DNA of 64,000 bases, from contig NC_091866.1 in assembly GCF_019399895.1 (NCBI RefSeq), positions 7,693,308 through 7,757,307 on the forward strand, in the 5' to 3' direction. This document shows, piece after piece, positions 21,677-33,500 of this stretch. The stretch's first letter is position 1; every line of letters begins with the position of its first letter. A program made the translations under genes and the position numbers. The DNA is from Cardiocondyla obscurior (taxonomy: Eukaryota > Arthropoda > Insecta > Hymenoptera > Formicidae). The notes below the pieces were generated by a model. It ran no database searches. It was not told the origin of the DNA and saw nothing but the letters and a program-made list of their open reading frames with translations.

Positions 21677-24600
21677 TTAATGATCTATAAAGGCCTTTAG
21701 TCGGTTCGCGTGTACTCGCGTTGTTTTTCGGCCCTTTCGTATTGTATAATTAACGTCGCCGTTTCGTTCTATTATTACATACGGTCCTATCCATTTAGCG
21801 TCTAATTTTTTCGATCGCCCCCTTCGTACCGTTTCGTCGTGCAGCAACACTGTGTCGCCTACCTTGAATGCGCGCGGATTTATTTTTTGATTGAACGTAT
21901 TTTTTGTTTTCTCCTTTTTTAATCTTGCATTTTCCCTCGCTATCTGGTTAGTCGCGCGCAATCGTTCGCGTAGTTCCTGCGCGTAATTTTCGTAGGAGTA
22001 TGTTGGTTTGGGCACCGTGGTCAGTGCCGTCGGTAGTATTGCCTGGTGCCCGTATACGAGTTCGAATGGGGTAAATCCCGTGGATGTGTGGGGCGTGGTA
22101 TTATAAGTGAACATCGCATAGGATAACCACTCATCCCAGTCGGTTTGCTCTTCATTCAGATAATGTCGCAGGTATTCCGCTAGGGTCCTGTGAGATCTCT
22201 CTAGCGCGCCGTTTGTTTCAGGGTGGTATGCGGTGGTTTGGATCTTATTTATTTTCAAAAGTTTACAGGTTTGTTTAAAAATTTCGCTTAGGAAGTTGGT
22301 TCCTTGGTCCGTGAGAATATTCTCAGGTATCCCGTGCTCGAGAATTATCTTTGTCGCGAACGCCTTGGCCACGGTAGCCGCTTCTTGGTTTGGTAACGCG
22401 ATAGCCTTGCTGAACTTAGTTAGGAGATCTTGAAATGTCAGCACGTATTTATTTCCGGCGGTCGTTATCGGTAGCGGTCCCACGATGTCCAGGGCGCATT
22501 TCTCGAAGGGTTTCCCTGGCGTGTCCGTTATAATTAGCGGCATTTTCGTCTTTCGGCTTAATTTGTTCCTTTGGCAGTTTTCGCATTTCTGGATGTACTT
22601 TTCGATATCCTTATTCATTCCGGGCCAGTTATGACGTAATTTGATCCTATTTATTGTGCGATTTACTTCCTGGTGTCCTCCTAAGGGAGAGTCGTGATAT
22701 TCTTTGAGTATTTTCATTTTCTCTTCTTCGCTGTATTCTCGTTCTTCGTTGGTTTCGTTTGTGCTGACTTTGATAAACTCCTCTGGCGGGTTCCTGCTGA
22801 GTGCGTCCGCGTTCGTATTCTGCTTGCCTGACTTATGCACGATGTCATATGTATATTCTTCTAATTTTAGTCTCCACCTAATTAATCGCGATCCCGGATC
22901 GTTGACGTTAAATAGCTACACGAGTGGTTTATGATCCGTGATTATTGTAAAACGCGTGCCATAAATATACGGGCGAAAATGTTTCACCGCCCAGACTATT
23001 GCTAGTAGCTCTTTTTCCGTTGTACTGTAGTTTTTCTCTGCCTTCTTTAGTATTCTGCTAGCGTATGCGATAGGGCGGTCTTCTCCTATTAATCCTTGTA
23101 ATATTATAGCCCCGATTGCGTAGTCCGAGGCGTCGGTGGTTATCAAAAAATTTTTCTCGAAATTCGGATAGCTTAACACAGGGGCGGTGGTTAATTTTTC
23201 TTTTAGTATTTCGAAGGCTTGTTGATGCTCCATTTCCCACTTGAAAACGCTGTCTTTTCGCGTGAGTGCGGTTAGAGGTTTTGCGGTTTTAGAAAAATTT
23301 TCGATGAATTTGCGATAATATCCCGCTAGCCCTATAAATGACTGTACGTCTCGTACTCGTTTTGGCGTCGGGAATTGTTGTATTGCAGTTAGTTTTGATG
23401 GGTCGGGTCGTATTCTTCCCTCCGTTATTATGTGTCCTAAATATAAAACTTCCTTCCTGAGGAATTCACACTTCTCAGGTTGAAGTTTCAGGTTATGCTG
23501 ACGTAGTCTTTTTAATACTTCCACGAGTCGCTTGTTGTGTTCGTCTAACGAGGCTCCGTAAATTACGATATCATCGAGGTATTCAAGACATTTTATTCCC
23601 TGAAGACTCGATAGTACTGAGTTCATAAGTCGCTGAAAAGTAGCTGGCGCGTTTTTCAGACCAAACGGCATTCGATTGAATTTGTAATGCCCTAGCGCCG
23701 TTGAGAACGCGGTTTTCTTTTTATGCTCTTCGTGCATAGGAATTTGATGGTATCCTGACGCGAGATCTAATGTTGTGAAATATTTCGCGTTTCCCAGTTG
23801 GTCTAGGATATCCGTGATGTTCGGTATAGGGAACGAATCTCCCACTGTGGCGTCGTTTAGTTTTCGGAAATCGACTACTATCCGTAGTTTCGGGTTTCCT
23901 GACGCGTCGGCTCGCTTCGGTACCACGAGTATGGGCGCATTCCACTGGCTCGTACTCTCGCGAATAATTCCTTCGTTCATCATTTTATCTATCTGCCGAT
24001 TTACTTCTATTTTATGGCGCTCCGGCAACCGGTAGGGTCGGCAGTTTATGGGTTTTATTTTCGCGTCGTTATTTATTTCGTGCGCGACCGCGGAAGTGTG
24101 AGAGAGAGTATCGCCAGCGAGGTAGAATGTGTCGCAAAAGTTTGCGCAGATTTCCCGCAGCTTATCTTCCTCTTCCTTGTTTAAATGTGATGTCCGCAAC
24201 TGTTCGTTTAAAGCTTTTATTCGTGTCTGTACCTTGCCGTCGCTTAGCGTGTCGCGTAACGCGAGTACCGGTGCCGAGTCAGCAAATTCCGCTCGGTGAA
24301 CGACCAGTCGGGGTGTAGGAAAAACTATCGGTTTTTCAGTTGTGTTAATTACGCTGATAGGACACGCGTTGCCTATCGGATCGACTAGGCAATTCCCGAT
24401 CAAGATCCCGGGTGCAGGCTCGTGTGCGTAGATTATACCCACCCGGTTTTCGTCTGTAATCGCGCGTACGATGGTCTCGCTTCGCGGCGGTAACATGATG
24501 CGAGCATACGGATGGAGCGGGAACGTAACACGGTTTATACTTAGGCGGCCATTCTTTACGTCATATACGGTCCGCTGTGTCTTTAAAAAGTCCATCCCGA

Positions 24601-25465
24601 GAATTCCCTCGTAATCGATGGGGAAATCGTCCGGTACGACGTGCATATCGTGGTGCACGAAGTTAGTTCTGAGGCGGATTGTGGCGTTGCATTTACCGAG
24701 TGTTTTCGCCTTATGCCCCGTCACTCCCGTTAGAGCGGTCGAACCGGAGAAAATGGGGGTGGTGCCTTTTAGTTTTCCCACTTTAATAAGCGTAACCGCG
24801 GCACCCGAGTCGACGAGGAAAGTAGCCTTTCCGTTTTTCGCTTGGAGGATTGGTAGAGTGACAAGATCGAGCTGTCGATTCTTCGTGTCTTCTGCCAGGT
24901 GCGCTATTTGGTAATCTCTTGCGAGTCGGGTTTCCTGATGGCGCGGCGGAACAGCGTTTCCCGGGCCGCTTCCTACCGTCTCTGTATTCGGTTCTCTCTC
25001 TCGACAATGCGCGGTGTTTACTACGGGGGCCCTCCTCGGCGGAGGGTTCGGTCGGGAGTCGCGTCTAGTGTTTTCACGAGATCCCGTTCGCGTTTCAGGC
25101 GTCGGCATTCCTCGCGCGTGTGCCCCGGTATGTTGCAATATGAGCAGTGTTTCGTCGTGGTGTGCACGCGCGGCGGATGATCGGCTCGCGGTAACGGGAA
25201 ACGTTGCGCGTATCGGCTCGTGCGACAAGCGAATCCCGCGTGTCCTTGCTTCCCGCATTTTTGACAGGCTGGCGGGGGGCGTCGCGGCGGCGGGTCGCGG
25301 TCCAGGAAGGATCGCGTCGGGATACCGCGTTATCTTTCCTCCATAGCCGCCCCTGCGATGGCCTGTTGTAACGTAGTATAATTCCGCGACCGTACGATCA
25401 TTTGAGTATATGGGAGGAGTCCGGCCTGATAATTTTGTAGTACTTGCTCCTGTATAGAATTCCAT
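21677..25465 (-). pseudogene. pol: Pol of the env-bearing element (one nonsense codon)
   Basis: The frame is open from 25465 and overlaps gag by about 440 nt in the -1 frame, which fits ribosomal frameshifting. It contains protease (FLVDSGAAVTLIK), RT (VVDFRKLNDATV; LDLASGYHQIPM; PFGLKNAPATF; YLDDIVIYG) and RNase H (TTDASDYAIGAI; TEKELLAIVW). TAG at 22918-22916 follows TDHKPLV, where the family usually has Trp. The same frame continues with the integrase: His-Cys finger (CENCQRNK), core DIVGPL, LTDQGTNF, NGALERSHRT, and a GPY/F module (KWIGPYVIIER). All catalytic acids are visible. A single substitution therefore separates RT/RNase H from integrase. Confidence 0.92.
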
Positions 25466-26715
25466 ATCCCGCGTTTCTCGTCATCTGAATATTTTGGGTT
25501 TTCGCTTAAGGCGTCGTATAGTTCAGTCGCGAGGGTGTCTGCTCGGAATCCAAAAGCTTGCGCGCTTTCCCCATGTCGTTGCCGCAGATTATTAAAGTCG
25601 ATTTGTAGATATGAGGTGCCCCGTCGTTGCACGTACGCTTCCTCTATTTCGCTTAAGAATTGTGAAAATCCGACGACTTTCCTAGTCTCGAAACGCGACA
25701 GCGCGCGTCCCGTCAATTTTGTGTACAATATTGCGGCTAATAGTTCATTTTCGTCCGCCGGGTCTATTTTTCGCGCGACGTATTCACAGGCTTTAATGAA
25801 TTTTTTGGCGTGCGTCTCGTTCCCGTCGAAGGAAGGGATCGTTTCGAGGGCATGCTTTATCGACAGGTATTGCCGGGGGTTGTCCAACGAGAATCGTACG
25901 TCATCGCGGTCGTGAGTTAGTGGTTCCCTCCCTGCGGCTACCGGCTCCGACGTCCGTGTGGAGTGGAGCGGTTCTCGCGACGTGTTTAGCTCGATTTCTA
26001 CCCGATCTAGGCGCCTGTTTATTTCTTGTATGGCGTCCAAGAGCGTACTTAGAGTATCACTATGGGGTGCTGGCGAGCGCCTCCGTGTGATCGGAGAAGG
26101 GGGTTCGGGTCTGGGCCGCTTTATCACGGTGTCGGCGGTTGTCACAGGGGTGCCGCCGGCGGCCTCCTCCCTTGATTCACTCGTTCCGTCGCGATCGCCG
26201 TTGTCTGATACCATAAAAATTCGCTCGCCGGAGTCTGTTTCAACTAGTTGATTTTCGTAGAGCCTTGAGGAGGTCCCTTGATTATCGCGGGTAGAGTTCC
26301 GGCCGCGTCGTCGCATTTCTAACTTGTCTGCTATTTCCGCGGGATCAAATATACTACTATCGTATGAGGTAAGAGAGAATTCCCCGCGTTGCGATACGTT
26401 GCTTATATCGCTACCTGCTTCTTCTAATAGCCTCTTCCGGTCGCTTTTTCGCGTTTCGTCGGTGGGTCGTGCTAAATTTAAGTCGGTTTCGTCGCGCGGT
26501 TCGGTTTCTTCGCGCGGATCAAGTTCGGCTGAGCTATCGCTATCGCTCTCTGTATCTAATACCCGACGCACGTTATCGCGGATTTCGCGTAGGGCGGCGG
26601 CTGCAATGCCTAGGGGGTTTACAGGGGGTGGTCGCCGTGCCCTGTGACCTGATACGCTATGTAGCCAAGATTCGTTGGCTATTTGAGCTCGCAAATCGAA
26701 TTCTTCGTCCGACAT
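25021..26715 (-). pseudogene. gag: Gag of the env-bearing element (one nonsense codon)
   Basis: The frame starts at ATG 26715. Acidic, Ser/Arg-rich N-terminal regions precede a capsid-like helical core (residues about 270-450, e.g. FIKACEYVARKI; LQIDFNNLRQRHGES). TAA at 25332-25330 stops it after 461 codons. The same frame then encodes two CCHC zinc knuckles (CQKCGKQGHAGFAC and CSYCNIPGHTREEC) before TAG at 25023-25021, about 565 codons in all. The position of the stop right before the nucleic-acid-binding part, in otherwise well-conserved sequence, indicates a point nonsense mutation rather than a natural terminus. Confidence 0.88.
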
Positions 26716-26973
26716 CGACTAGTCGGGTTAAGATTGACAATAAAGTTTTATTTCGGACTTACACTAACGCAAGGTGCTGCATGGCGCTGTCTCTGCTTCC
26801 GGGTTTTCTCGTCCCCTTTTCCTTCCGGTCTTCGTCCACGGCTGTCCTAGTCTTCTTTTTATGTATAGGGTGAGTCCGATTTCTCACTTTTTGTTCTTTT
26901 GTTTCAGAAATCTTCTATATGGCCCGTCGTGAATAGGAGGACGTCGCCGGAGCGGTGCTTCGCCGGGGGGCGC

Positions 26974-26991
26974 ATCCCACCGTTGCCACCA
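26974..26991 (-). promoter_or_regulatory. Primer-binding site of the env-bearing element
   Basis: TGGTGGCAACGGTGGGAT starts four bases after the 5' LTR on the element strand. I cannot assign the tRNA with certainty. Confidence 0.65.
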
Positions 26992-26994
26992 AAA

Positions 26995-27402
26995 TGTTGC
27001 ACCAGGACGGTGCAAGGGGTCCGTCCTCCCGGTTCTGTTGTATATCCGCGAGGACCAAATAAATTGTATACTCCTTTTTAATTCGATGTTCTTTATTTCC
27101 CTCTGTTTGTTAGCTCAGGCTTCGGGCAGCGTTACCCCGGTGTAGTAGTTATTAGAATGACCCGCGGGCGTTCGGTGGCCGCGGGTTTTATACGCGACTG
27201 TTGCCAAGGCGGAAAAGCAACAGTTCGCGGATTCCGGGCGCATAGGACAGTGACCGCGTTCGGTCATTGCCTATGCGAAAAAATGCAAGGCGTCGATCGG
27301 TCAGCGGATTCCGCGATCGGAAGATCCGATCGACGCTGGTTGTTAACCCGGCCTGTGCCTTCGCGTGCGCGGCCTTGCTGTTGCCAGGGTCGGGTTACAA
27401 CA
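26995..27402 (-). repeat. 5' LTR of the env-bearing element
   Basis: 408 bp; six apparent differences from the 3' copy at 18399-18806. Confidence 0.95.
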
Positions 27403-28556
27403 GGACAATTACTGCTCCACTTCTGTAAAGAAAACTTGCCTGCAGAACAAAGTTGTATAACTTCATCAATGATTGCTCTTGTTTCATTACTAGTTTCTGC
27501 TCCTCCAAACACATCGTCTACATATCTCCCCTTGGTTATTGGCTGTATTGCCAAAGGATATTTATGCCTCTCGTCTTTAATGAACTTCTGAATAGTGCGT
27601 AACGCTAGTAAGAGAGCACAATTTAACCCATACATAACCGTCGTTAGTTCATAAACATTGATGTCGTTATTGGATTTCTGCCATAAGATCCGCTGTAAAT
27701 TCCAGTCGGCTTGATGTAAATTTATTTGGCGGAACATTTTTTCTACATCCGTAGAGAAGAGTATTCTATGCGTTTGTATCCAGATAAGTATTTCCGTAAT
27801 ATCATTTTGTAGCTTTTCACCGATATACAGAAAATCATTCAGAGAATGTTTGAGAGTAGTAAGTCCAGAGCCATTGAAAACTACTCTTAGCTTTGTTGTT
27901 CGGCTCTCTTCCCTTACAACACCGTGGTGCGCTAGATAGTAGCTTGGTGTTTGATGCTCTTCCAATGTCTTGGCCAGAACCATATGTCCTAGATTCAAAT
28001 ATTTGTTGATAAAATCAACGTACAATCGCTTATACTCTGGGTCCTTTGAGAAACGTTGATTCAATCTGTTAAGACAACAGAATGCCTTACCTTTTGAATC
28101 TCCTAATTTAGTAAGATCACCTTTAATTGGGAATCTTACTACATATCGTCCTGTGTTATCTCGTGTATGAGTAGTTAAGAAGTGCTTTTCGCAAGCCTCT
28201 TCGTCCGAACTTCTCGTAGCCTTTTCAGTGATCTGTATTTCCTTCTGATTCCAAAATTTCTGAATTAGTTCTTGAAGATCGTGATCTATTGAGCAATGAT
28301 ATGTTTTTCTATCCATAGTCGTATCTACTTCTAATGAGGTTGGTCCTGATAAGACCCAACCAAAAATGGTCTGCTGCGCGATTGGCATTGAAGCCTCTCC
28401 TTTAATCAATATGTGCTTAATCACCGAACCATAATAATCTGCACCTATAATGAGGTTTATATTTCCTGGGCTAGAGTAATCGGGATCGGCTAAAGTGAGT
28501 TTAGAGATATGCGGCCATGGTTCCCTTTTTTCATAGTATTGCGGTATCTTGATCAT
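27403..28556 (-). pseudogene. pol: BEL1 pol, protease-linker and RT part
   Basis: Open frame from 28556 (KLTLADPDYSSPGNINLIIG, the peptidase A16/RT linker typical of BEL/Pao) through the RT (LRVVFNGSGLT; STDVEKMFRQINL; YGLNCALLLALRTIQ; RYVDDVFGGAE). It is cut by the GGAC duplication and the env-element LTR at 27402; the frame runs on for about 46 meaningless codons inside the LTR. It continues at 18398. Confidence 0.92.
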
Positions 28557-30218
28557 TAATCGGGTAAGGATGAAAGCGTCTATGTCGCAAACGTAGGAAG
28601 TATCGTGTATTGATTTCAGGTGTATCGAGACAACTCCTTTTGTTCGACCGCAGTATGTTCCTCCAATACCTAGTAAAGATATTGAGGCCGTATTACGTTT
28701 GATTCTTGCGTGCTTTACCGTCTTCTCTTCTATGAAGGAAAGCTCCTATTCTTGGTCAATTAGAATCCTTATGACCAAATTATCGCCATCAGACATTCGT
28801 AACAAGGCAGGACTTTTTGTTAGTAACGTAACAGTTCTTGAGTGGCTCGCTCGATTTGACAGGTTAGCGTAGGATAAAGTATGATCTCTTGATATAATCC
28901 GGTTTCGTGAATCGTCTAGTCATTTGGATGTGGATGTTTCCTCTTGAGGCGTATTGATTGGAGCAGGTTTTCCTGCTTTAGTCTCTGTATCCTTATAATA
29001 AAGGAACGTGTGATGTTTTTTACCGCAAGTTAAGCATCTCCTGGTGGATCTACATTGATTGATTCTGATTATAAGCGCCCAGACAATTGAAGCATCTTTG
29101 CTTTTTTATTACGAGCTCCTTTCTTTGCTTTGCATTTATACGTTGGTAGCGATCACATTTTCAAACGTAATGCGGCTTTTCGCACAACAGACGTCGTGGT
29201 TGAAGCGTCCATAAGCTCTGCATTGTGGCGTGAGCGACATTTCTAGAAAGATAGCAACGGGATTGTTGAGACATTGCACGTTGATTTTCTTTATTAGCAC
29301 TTGTTCCTGGGGTCGCCTTAAGATTTTCGAGTGCTCTGGTGCGTCCATCAATAAACTCCTGAAAACTCGATATGGTTGGATAATCCGTGGACGAACTGAT
29401 ACTTATTTCCCAGGCCTCACGGGAATCTAGATCAAGGTATCGTGAGACTTGGTGCAGTAATAACGGGTCCCACTTATCAACCGCACAGTCGAGTGCCCGT
29501 AGTGCACCCAGGGTTTCTTAAAGGGTTGTCTAAAACGCTCTTAATCCACTTGCGTTTTTAGTTTTTAGAGACTTAATGTTTGAAAGACGATCTAACTGTG
29601 TTGAGATCAAAAAACGTTTATTCTATATCTTGAGTTTAAGATGGTCCATGCTAAGTCGAAATTCTCACCAGAAGTAGATAAATTCTCTATTAATTAGGCA
29701 GCTTCTCCCGTCAAACTTGTTTTTAGGTAGTGCATCTTTTCTACGCAGCTAAGACTAGTGTTGGTGAGAATCATAGAAGAAAACAGGTCTCTAAAGGATC
29801 TTCATGATTTGTAGTCTCCTGAGAATGTTGGCATTTTGATTCTCGGCAACGCGCTTCTAGGAACGATTGACGTGGACGCCTCTTTTGCTGAGAGCATTGA
29901 CACAGATGATGACTCGGACAGATCTAAATTGTCTAATCGTTTTACCAACTGAGCACAAGCATAGACATAAAATGCCTGGCACCTTTCAAAGTAACACTCT
30001 CTCATATAGCAATGTTTGGTTAATAAATCATGGTAGGAGAAGCAAAGATTCTCATGCTCATCTTGGAACTTTCTCCAATTTTGGTCTAGCAAGCTTAACT
30101 TAGTATAAATAAGTTGTCGATTCATGCGTGGAGCCTTCTGCTCGTCAAATTCCATTGCTTCTTGAATTAGGTTGAAACAAGCCTTTTGTAATTCTATTCT
30201 GGCTTCTAAATTGGCCAT
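28557..30218 (-). pseudogene. gag: BEL1 gag and protease region, decayed
   Basis: The N-terminal gag is open from 30218 to 29802 (ATG; ARIELQKACFNLIQE; PRIKMPTFSGDYKS). Similarity to BEL gag then continues with several stops: LKTSLTGEAA near 29680, FQEFIDGRTRALENLK near 29330, and Cys-rich RCFNCLGA near 29060. The protease segment (28900-28560) is only fragments. The decay agrees with BEL1 being the oldest element of the nest. Confidence 0.75.
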
Positions 30219-31583
30219 ATTGAGACGATGTAATAATCAACCCAGTTAGAATAACAATATGCGTTATAATATTTCCTTATTTTCTTGATTTAATCTGTAA
30301 ATAATATGAAAAGCTGAAAATAAAGTAAAGTACATTTCAAGTAGCGTTCACAAGAGATTTTGGAAGCAATTGATTCAAAATGCATAAACGTATGAACAGG
30401 CAATTAAATAAAAATCAGCTAGTAAATACTTAAAAAATAACACAATGGTTGATGCGCATATGCAGCTATCAAATAAAATGCAGCGTAAAAGGCTCATGAC
30501 TTTGTCAAGTATACTTTATGAGAGATATTCATATGACTTTTATTATAAAACAAATGAATTATCATGTGACTCTAAACAACGTCACGAATCTTGTAAATAA
30601 ATCTCTGAATTTAATTTTTTACTACTGTTCGCACGCGTACGGCATTCACGATCACGCGTAGCGAATTTGCACCGGAATCGGTCAGCGCTGACCGTCACCG
30701 CGTTCACCGTTTGAAAAGAACAAAAAGACACAGAAATGGAGGAAACTAAAGAAAACGCACCGCGTAATGATAAAACAAAATATAATTGAAATGCTTGATC
30801 AGCCGTACAATGTATATACCGCACGCACTGAGCACGTGCTCTCGACTCGTGATCGCTATACCGTCGAGACGGAAATCTTGAGCTTCCGAACAGCGGCCGC
30901 GCGACGCGACGGAAATCTTGACAAATGGGATGCTCCACCGTCCAACCGAGCGGAGATCTTGAGCGCGAAAACGAGCGAGAAACTAATCAGCCGCAGGAAG
31001 CGATCGCGATCGCGATGCGAACACGAGCCACGAAGATGGCCCCACGCCTTGTCCACGTGCGGACTTGCCTTGCCGAATATCCTGACTGAAGGATCCAGCG
31101 GATTGCCGGTTGCAGTGAGGCATGAATCCGTTCAGCCCACAGAGTCGGTAGACACTGATCTTGTTAATAATTAACACAATTAATAAAGAGACTGAACGGC
31201 GCGAAAACTTCCTGGCGTTACGAGTTCGTCGGTAGCGAAGCGCGAACTGAACTATTAACGGAGCTCACAAGTCGGGCAGAAAAAACAAAAACGTTCGGTT
31301 ACCGAAAGCGACCGAAAGACGCGAAGCGGTATGATCCACTCGCGATCAGCCACACCTCGCGTGTTAACCAGTTGTGTGAATACCGGGCGGCCCGAAATAA
31401 CGAGTGAATCGCGAACAACTACAGTAGGTAGAAAACTGAGTAACACACTTGAATGTCAAAGGCTTTGATGCGCAATGGGAAAATCTTCTTTACAATAAAA
31501 CAATATTATTCAGCCTTTTTCAAGAAACAAACAAATAACACTACAAATATTCATAAATAAAGAACTCAAATCCCAGACGTCAG
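30219..31583 (-). other. BEL1 untranslated leader
   Basis: About 1.4 kb between the primer site and the gag ATG, AT-rich at both ends and GC-rich at 30620-31100. It contains a short CGATCGCGATCGCGAT tract near 31003. No credible gene. A further old insertion inside it cannot be excluded. Confidence 0.45.
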
Positions 31584-31601
31584 ATCCGACTCGAAGGACC
31601 A
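31584..31601 (-). promoter_or_regulatory. BEL1 primer-binding site, tRNA-Tyr type
   Basis: On the element strand TGGTCCTTCGAGTCGGAT, one mismatch from the BEL3 primer site at 35804. Confidence 0.7.
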
Positions 31602-32494
31602 TTAAATATTGGGTAGGAAATAAAGTTTCTGTGGTTCTTATTGTGTAATTTAAAATATCATTTTATTTTCTTGAGTCCAACGTCTGTGATTCAGTCCTTA
31701 ATTTTGAGCATAGATTTTAATTATTATTTTTTAATTAATCAAAACTTTTCCTGAAAGAATAACCTTGGTTAGAAAATTAAGAATAATTATGAGAGCAGTA
31801 AGAGAAAGAAAAGAAAAACGTAAACGCTTCGTTACCTGATCAGCAATTATTTGTTTTACTGAAATTAATTTTCTATGCGCTTTAGCGGCGACCTTTCTCT
31901 TGTTCAAGAAGGAAAAAATCTTTGGCTTCGCACTCACGGCGACCTTGGAATCTGCACCCAATGGCGCTCCAGCAGTTCGCACTTACGGCGATTGTACGTC
32001 TCGCACTGACGGCGTCCTGAAGGCTTGCACTTACGGCGAGGTCACTCTTCGCTCTTATGGCGATCTTAGTATTCGCACTTACGGCAATCATACGCTCTTA
32101 CGGCGTTCGGGCAATGAAGAAGGCCCCCCGTGGCCTCCTCTTACCCACGTCGGCTCTTGCGGCCGGGGAGAAGGAACGATATTTGCGTCCATTTCTCCGC
32201 GATTTTCACTCTCTCAGTGAAAGCAAGAATGTATAGACTGTGCAGCTCAAAACCACTCGTCACCCACGTGTGCACGAGTAAAGAAAACAATAGTTTTCGT
32301 TAATTATAAAACAATACGTGCACCACTGACTCGTTCTGCTTCTTCTCCCAGACTTCTTCTTCTCACATACATACGCTCGCAGTGTACGTTTCTCAAGCGG
32401 CCAATCTCTTCGCTCGTAGGAAGGGGAACCAATAGCGCTTAGGCTCAGCCGTTTTCTAAGCGCGCGCGAATTCTAATTTATGCATCTCCAAACA
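31602..32494 (-). repeat. BEL1 5' LTR
   Basis: About 893 bp from TGTTTGGAGATGCAT (element strand, at 32494) to just before the primer site. Its 737 bp at 31758-32494 align without net length change to 8541-9277. The inner end lacks a clean CA. Confidence 0.75.
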
Positions 32495-33500
32495 CGACCC
32501 GTTCTTGTTTCCTCGCATGAGAGGACCGCTTTCTATTATCATATATATTTTGCTTTTCTTGTCATTTTTTATTATTTGTTATTTCGTTTATATATTTGTT
32601 AAATATATTTAGTATGTTTTCAATTACAAGTGTTTGCCTTTCTGTTTGATAAATTCTGATCCTAACTCTGCGCGACTTGTAGCGCCGACTGGATACCGTC
32701 AACGTCCACGATACACCACTTGATTTTGAATGTTTTATTTTATTTAAATGGTCCAGTTACTGTAATCTTAAATTTTTTTTTTCTTAGCAACATCAGTAGT
32801 TGTCCAGTTATATTTTTGTAACTGTTACATATTATTTGATAAGCTTTATCTCGCTTTATGCAATTATGATATTCGGCACTTTTTGTCACATATAAGCAAG
32901 GATGTTGTTCATACAACATCAATAACGTTTTAACATTGTTTTTAGTCCATATTAGATCTATATTACATCCGTCCGTATGGTTCATATTATAAAATTGGTT
33001 GCTAAAAATAAATATTTGTTTATATTTTATTTTTCTTGTAAAATAATGTTTTACTATACATGAATTAATAATAGGTTATACTATTTTAAAATTTAATATA
33101 ATTTATATTTAAGTATAAAATAAAGTACTAACAATAAATATTATACTAGCTATTGTATTAATTTATTTCAATTTTAATTATTTATTTTGCATAAACAGAG
33201 AGAAATTTAATATAATTGCTTACCAAAATTTTCAGATGCTTATCATTCATTACCAAAACTAAGATTGGCAATAACAGTAAAGTCTAGTAACTAATACGAA
33301 AAGTCTAGTAACTAGTACGAAAAAATGGGACGTGATGCATTTTTTCGTTCAAGATTTTGATTCGAGTTTTACATCCGAGTTTGTTGTGTCCACGATCCGA
33401 GTTCTGGTAACTTTATCTCGGAACTAAAACTCGAACCGAATTCTCGGATCGTAGACACAGGCTTTTACTGCCGAAACGGCACGAATTAACCACACGGCTC
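32495..33500. other. AT-rich spacer, no gene seen
   Basis: About 1 kb of AT-rich DNA. Visible structure: a duplicated AAAGTCTAGTAACTA motif at about 33278-33325, and an inverted pair GTGTCCACGATCCGAG / CTCGGATCGTAGACAC near 33390 and 33455 that could form a hairpin. Confidence 0.6.

Larger units (their letters stand above)
18399..27402 (-). mobile_element. Env-bearing Ty3/gypsy (errantivirus-like) element, full length
   Basis: 9,004 bp with two 408-bp LTRs and target duplication GGAC (18395-18398 and 27403-27406). The minus-strand order is 5' LTR, primer site, gag, pol in the -1 frame overlapping gag, env, polypurine tract, 3' LTR. By eye the LTRs differ at six positions (all transitions, about 1.5%). 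gag and pol each have one nonsense codon; env is open. A plus-strand Cys-rich ORF lies between pol and env. It sits inside the RT of BEL1. A solo LTR of the same family is at 53345. Confidence 0.95.
8541..32494 (-). mobile_element. BEL1: old BEL/Pao element split by two nested insertions
   Basis: The minus-strand order is 5' LTR (32494-31602), tRNA-Tyr-like primer site (31601-31584), leader, gag (about 30218-28900), pol (28556-27403, 18398-17292, 10655-9261), polypurine tract (RC of 9278-9291), 3' LTR (9277-8541). The coding blocks resume across the insertions: the RT breaks at the GGAC duplication and the H2C2/integrase region continues across the AGTTG duplication. Subtracting the 9.0-kb and 6.6-kb guests leaves about 8.3 kb. 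No outer target duplication could be checked because gypsy D truncates the left LTR. Confidence 0.85.

Noticed and set aside
25018..25045. GGGCCCC as a canonical -1 slippery heptamer between gag and pol
   Set aside because: The frame phase does not fit X XXY YYZ, so the shift site remains unknown.
30582..31177. Short ORFs in the BEL1 leader as a possible small gene
   Set aside because: Overlapping ORFs on both strands without motif or codon signal; the position fits a retroelement leader.
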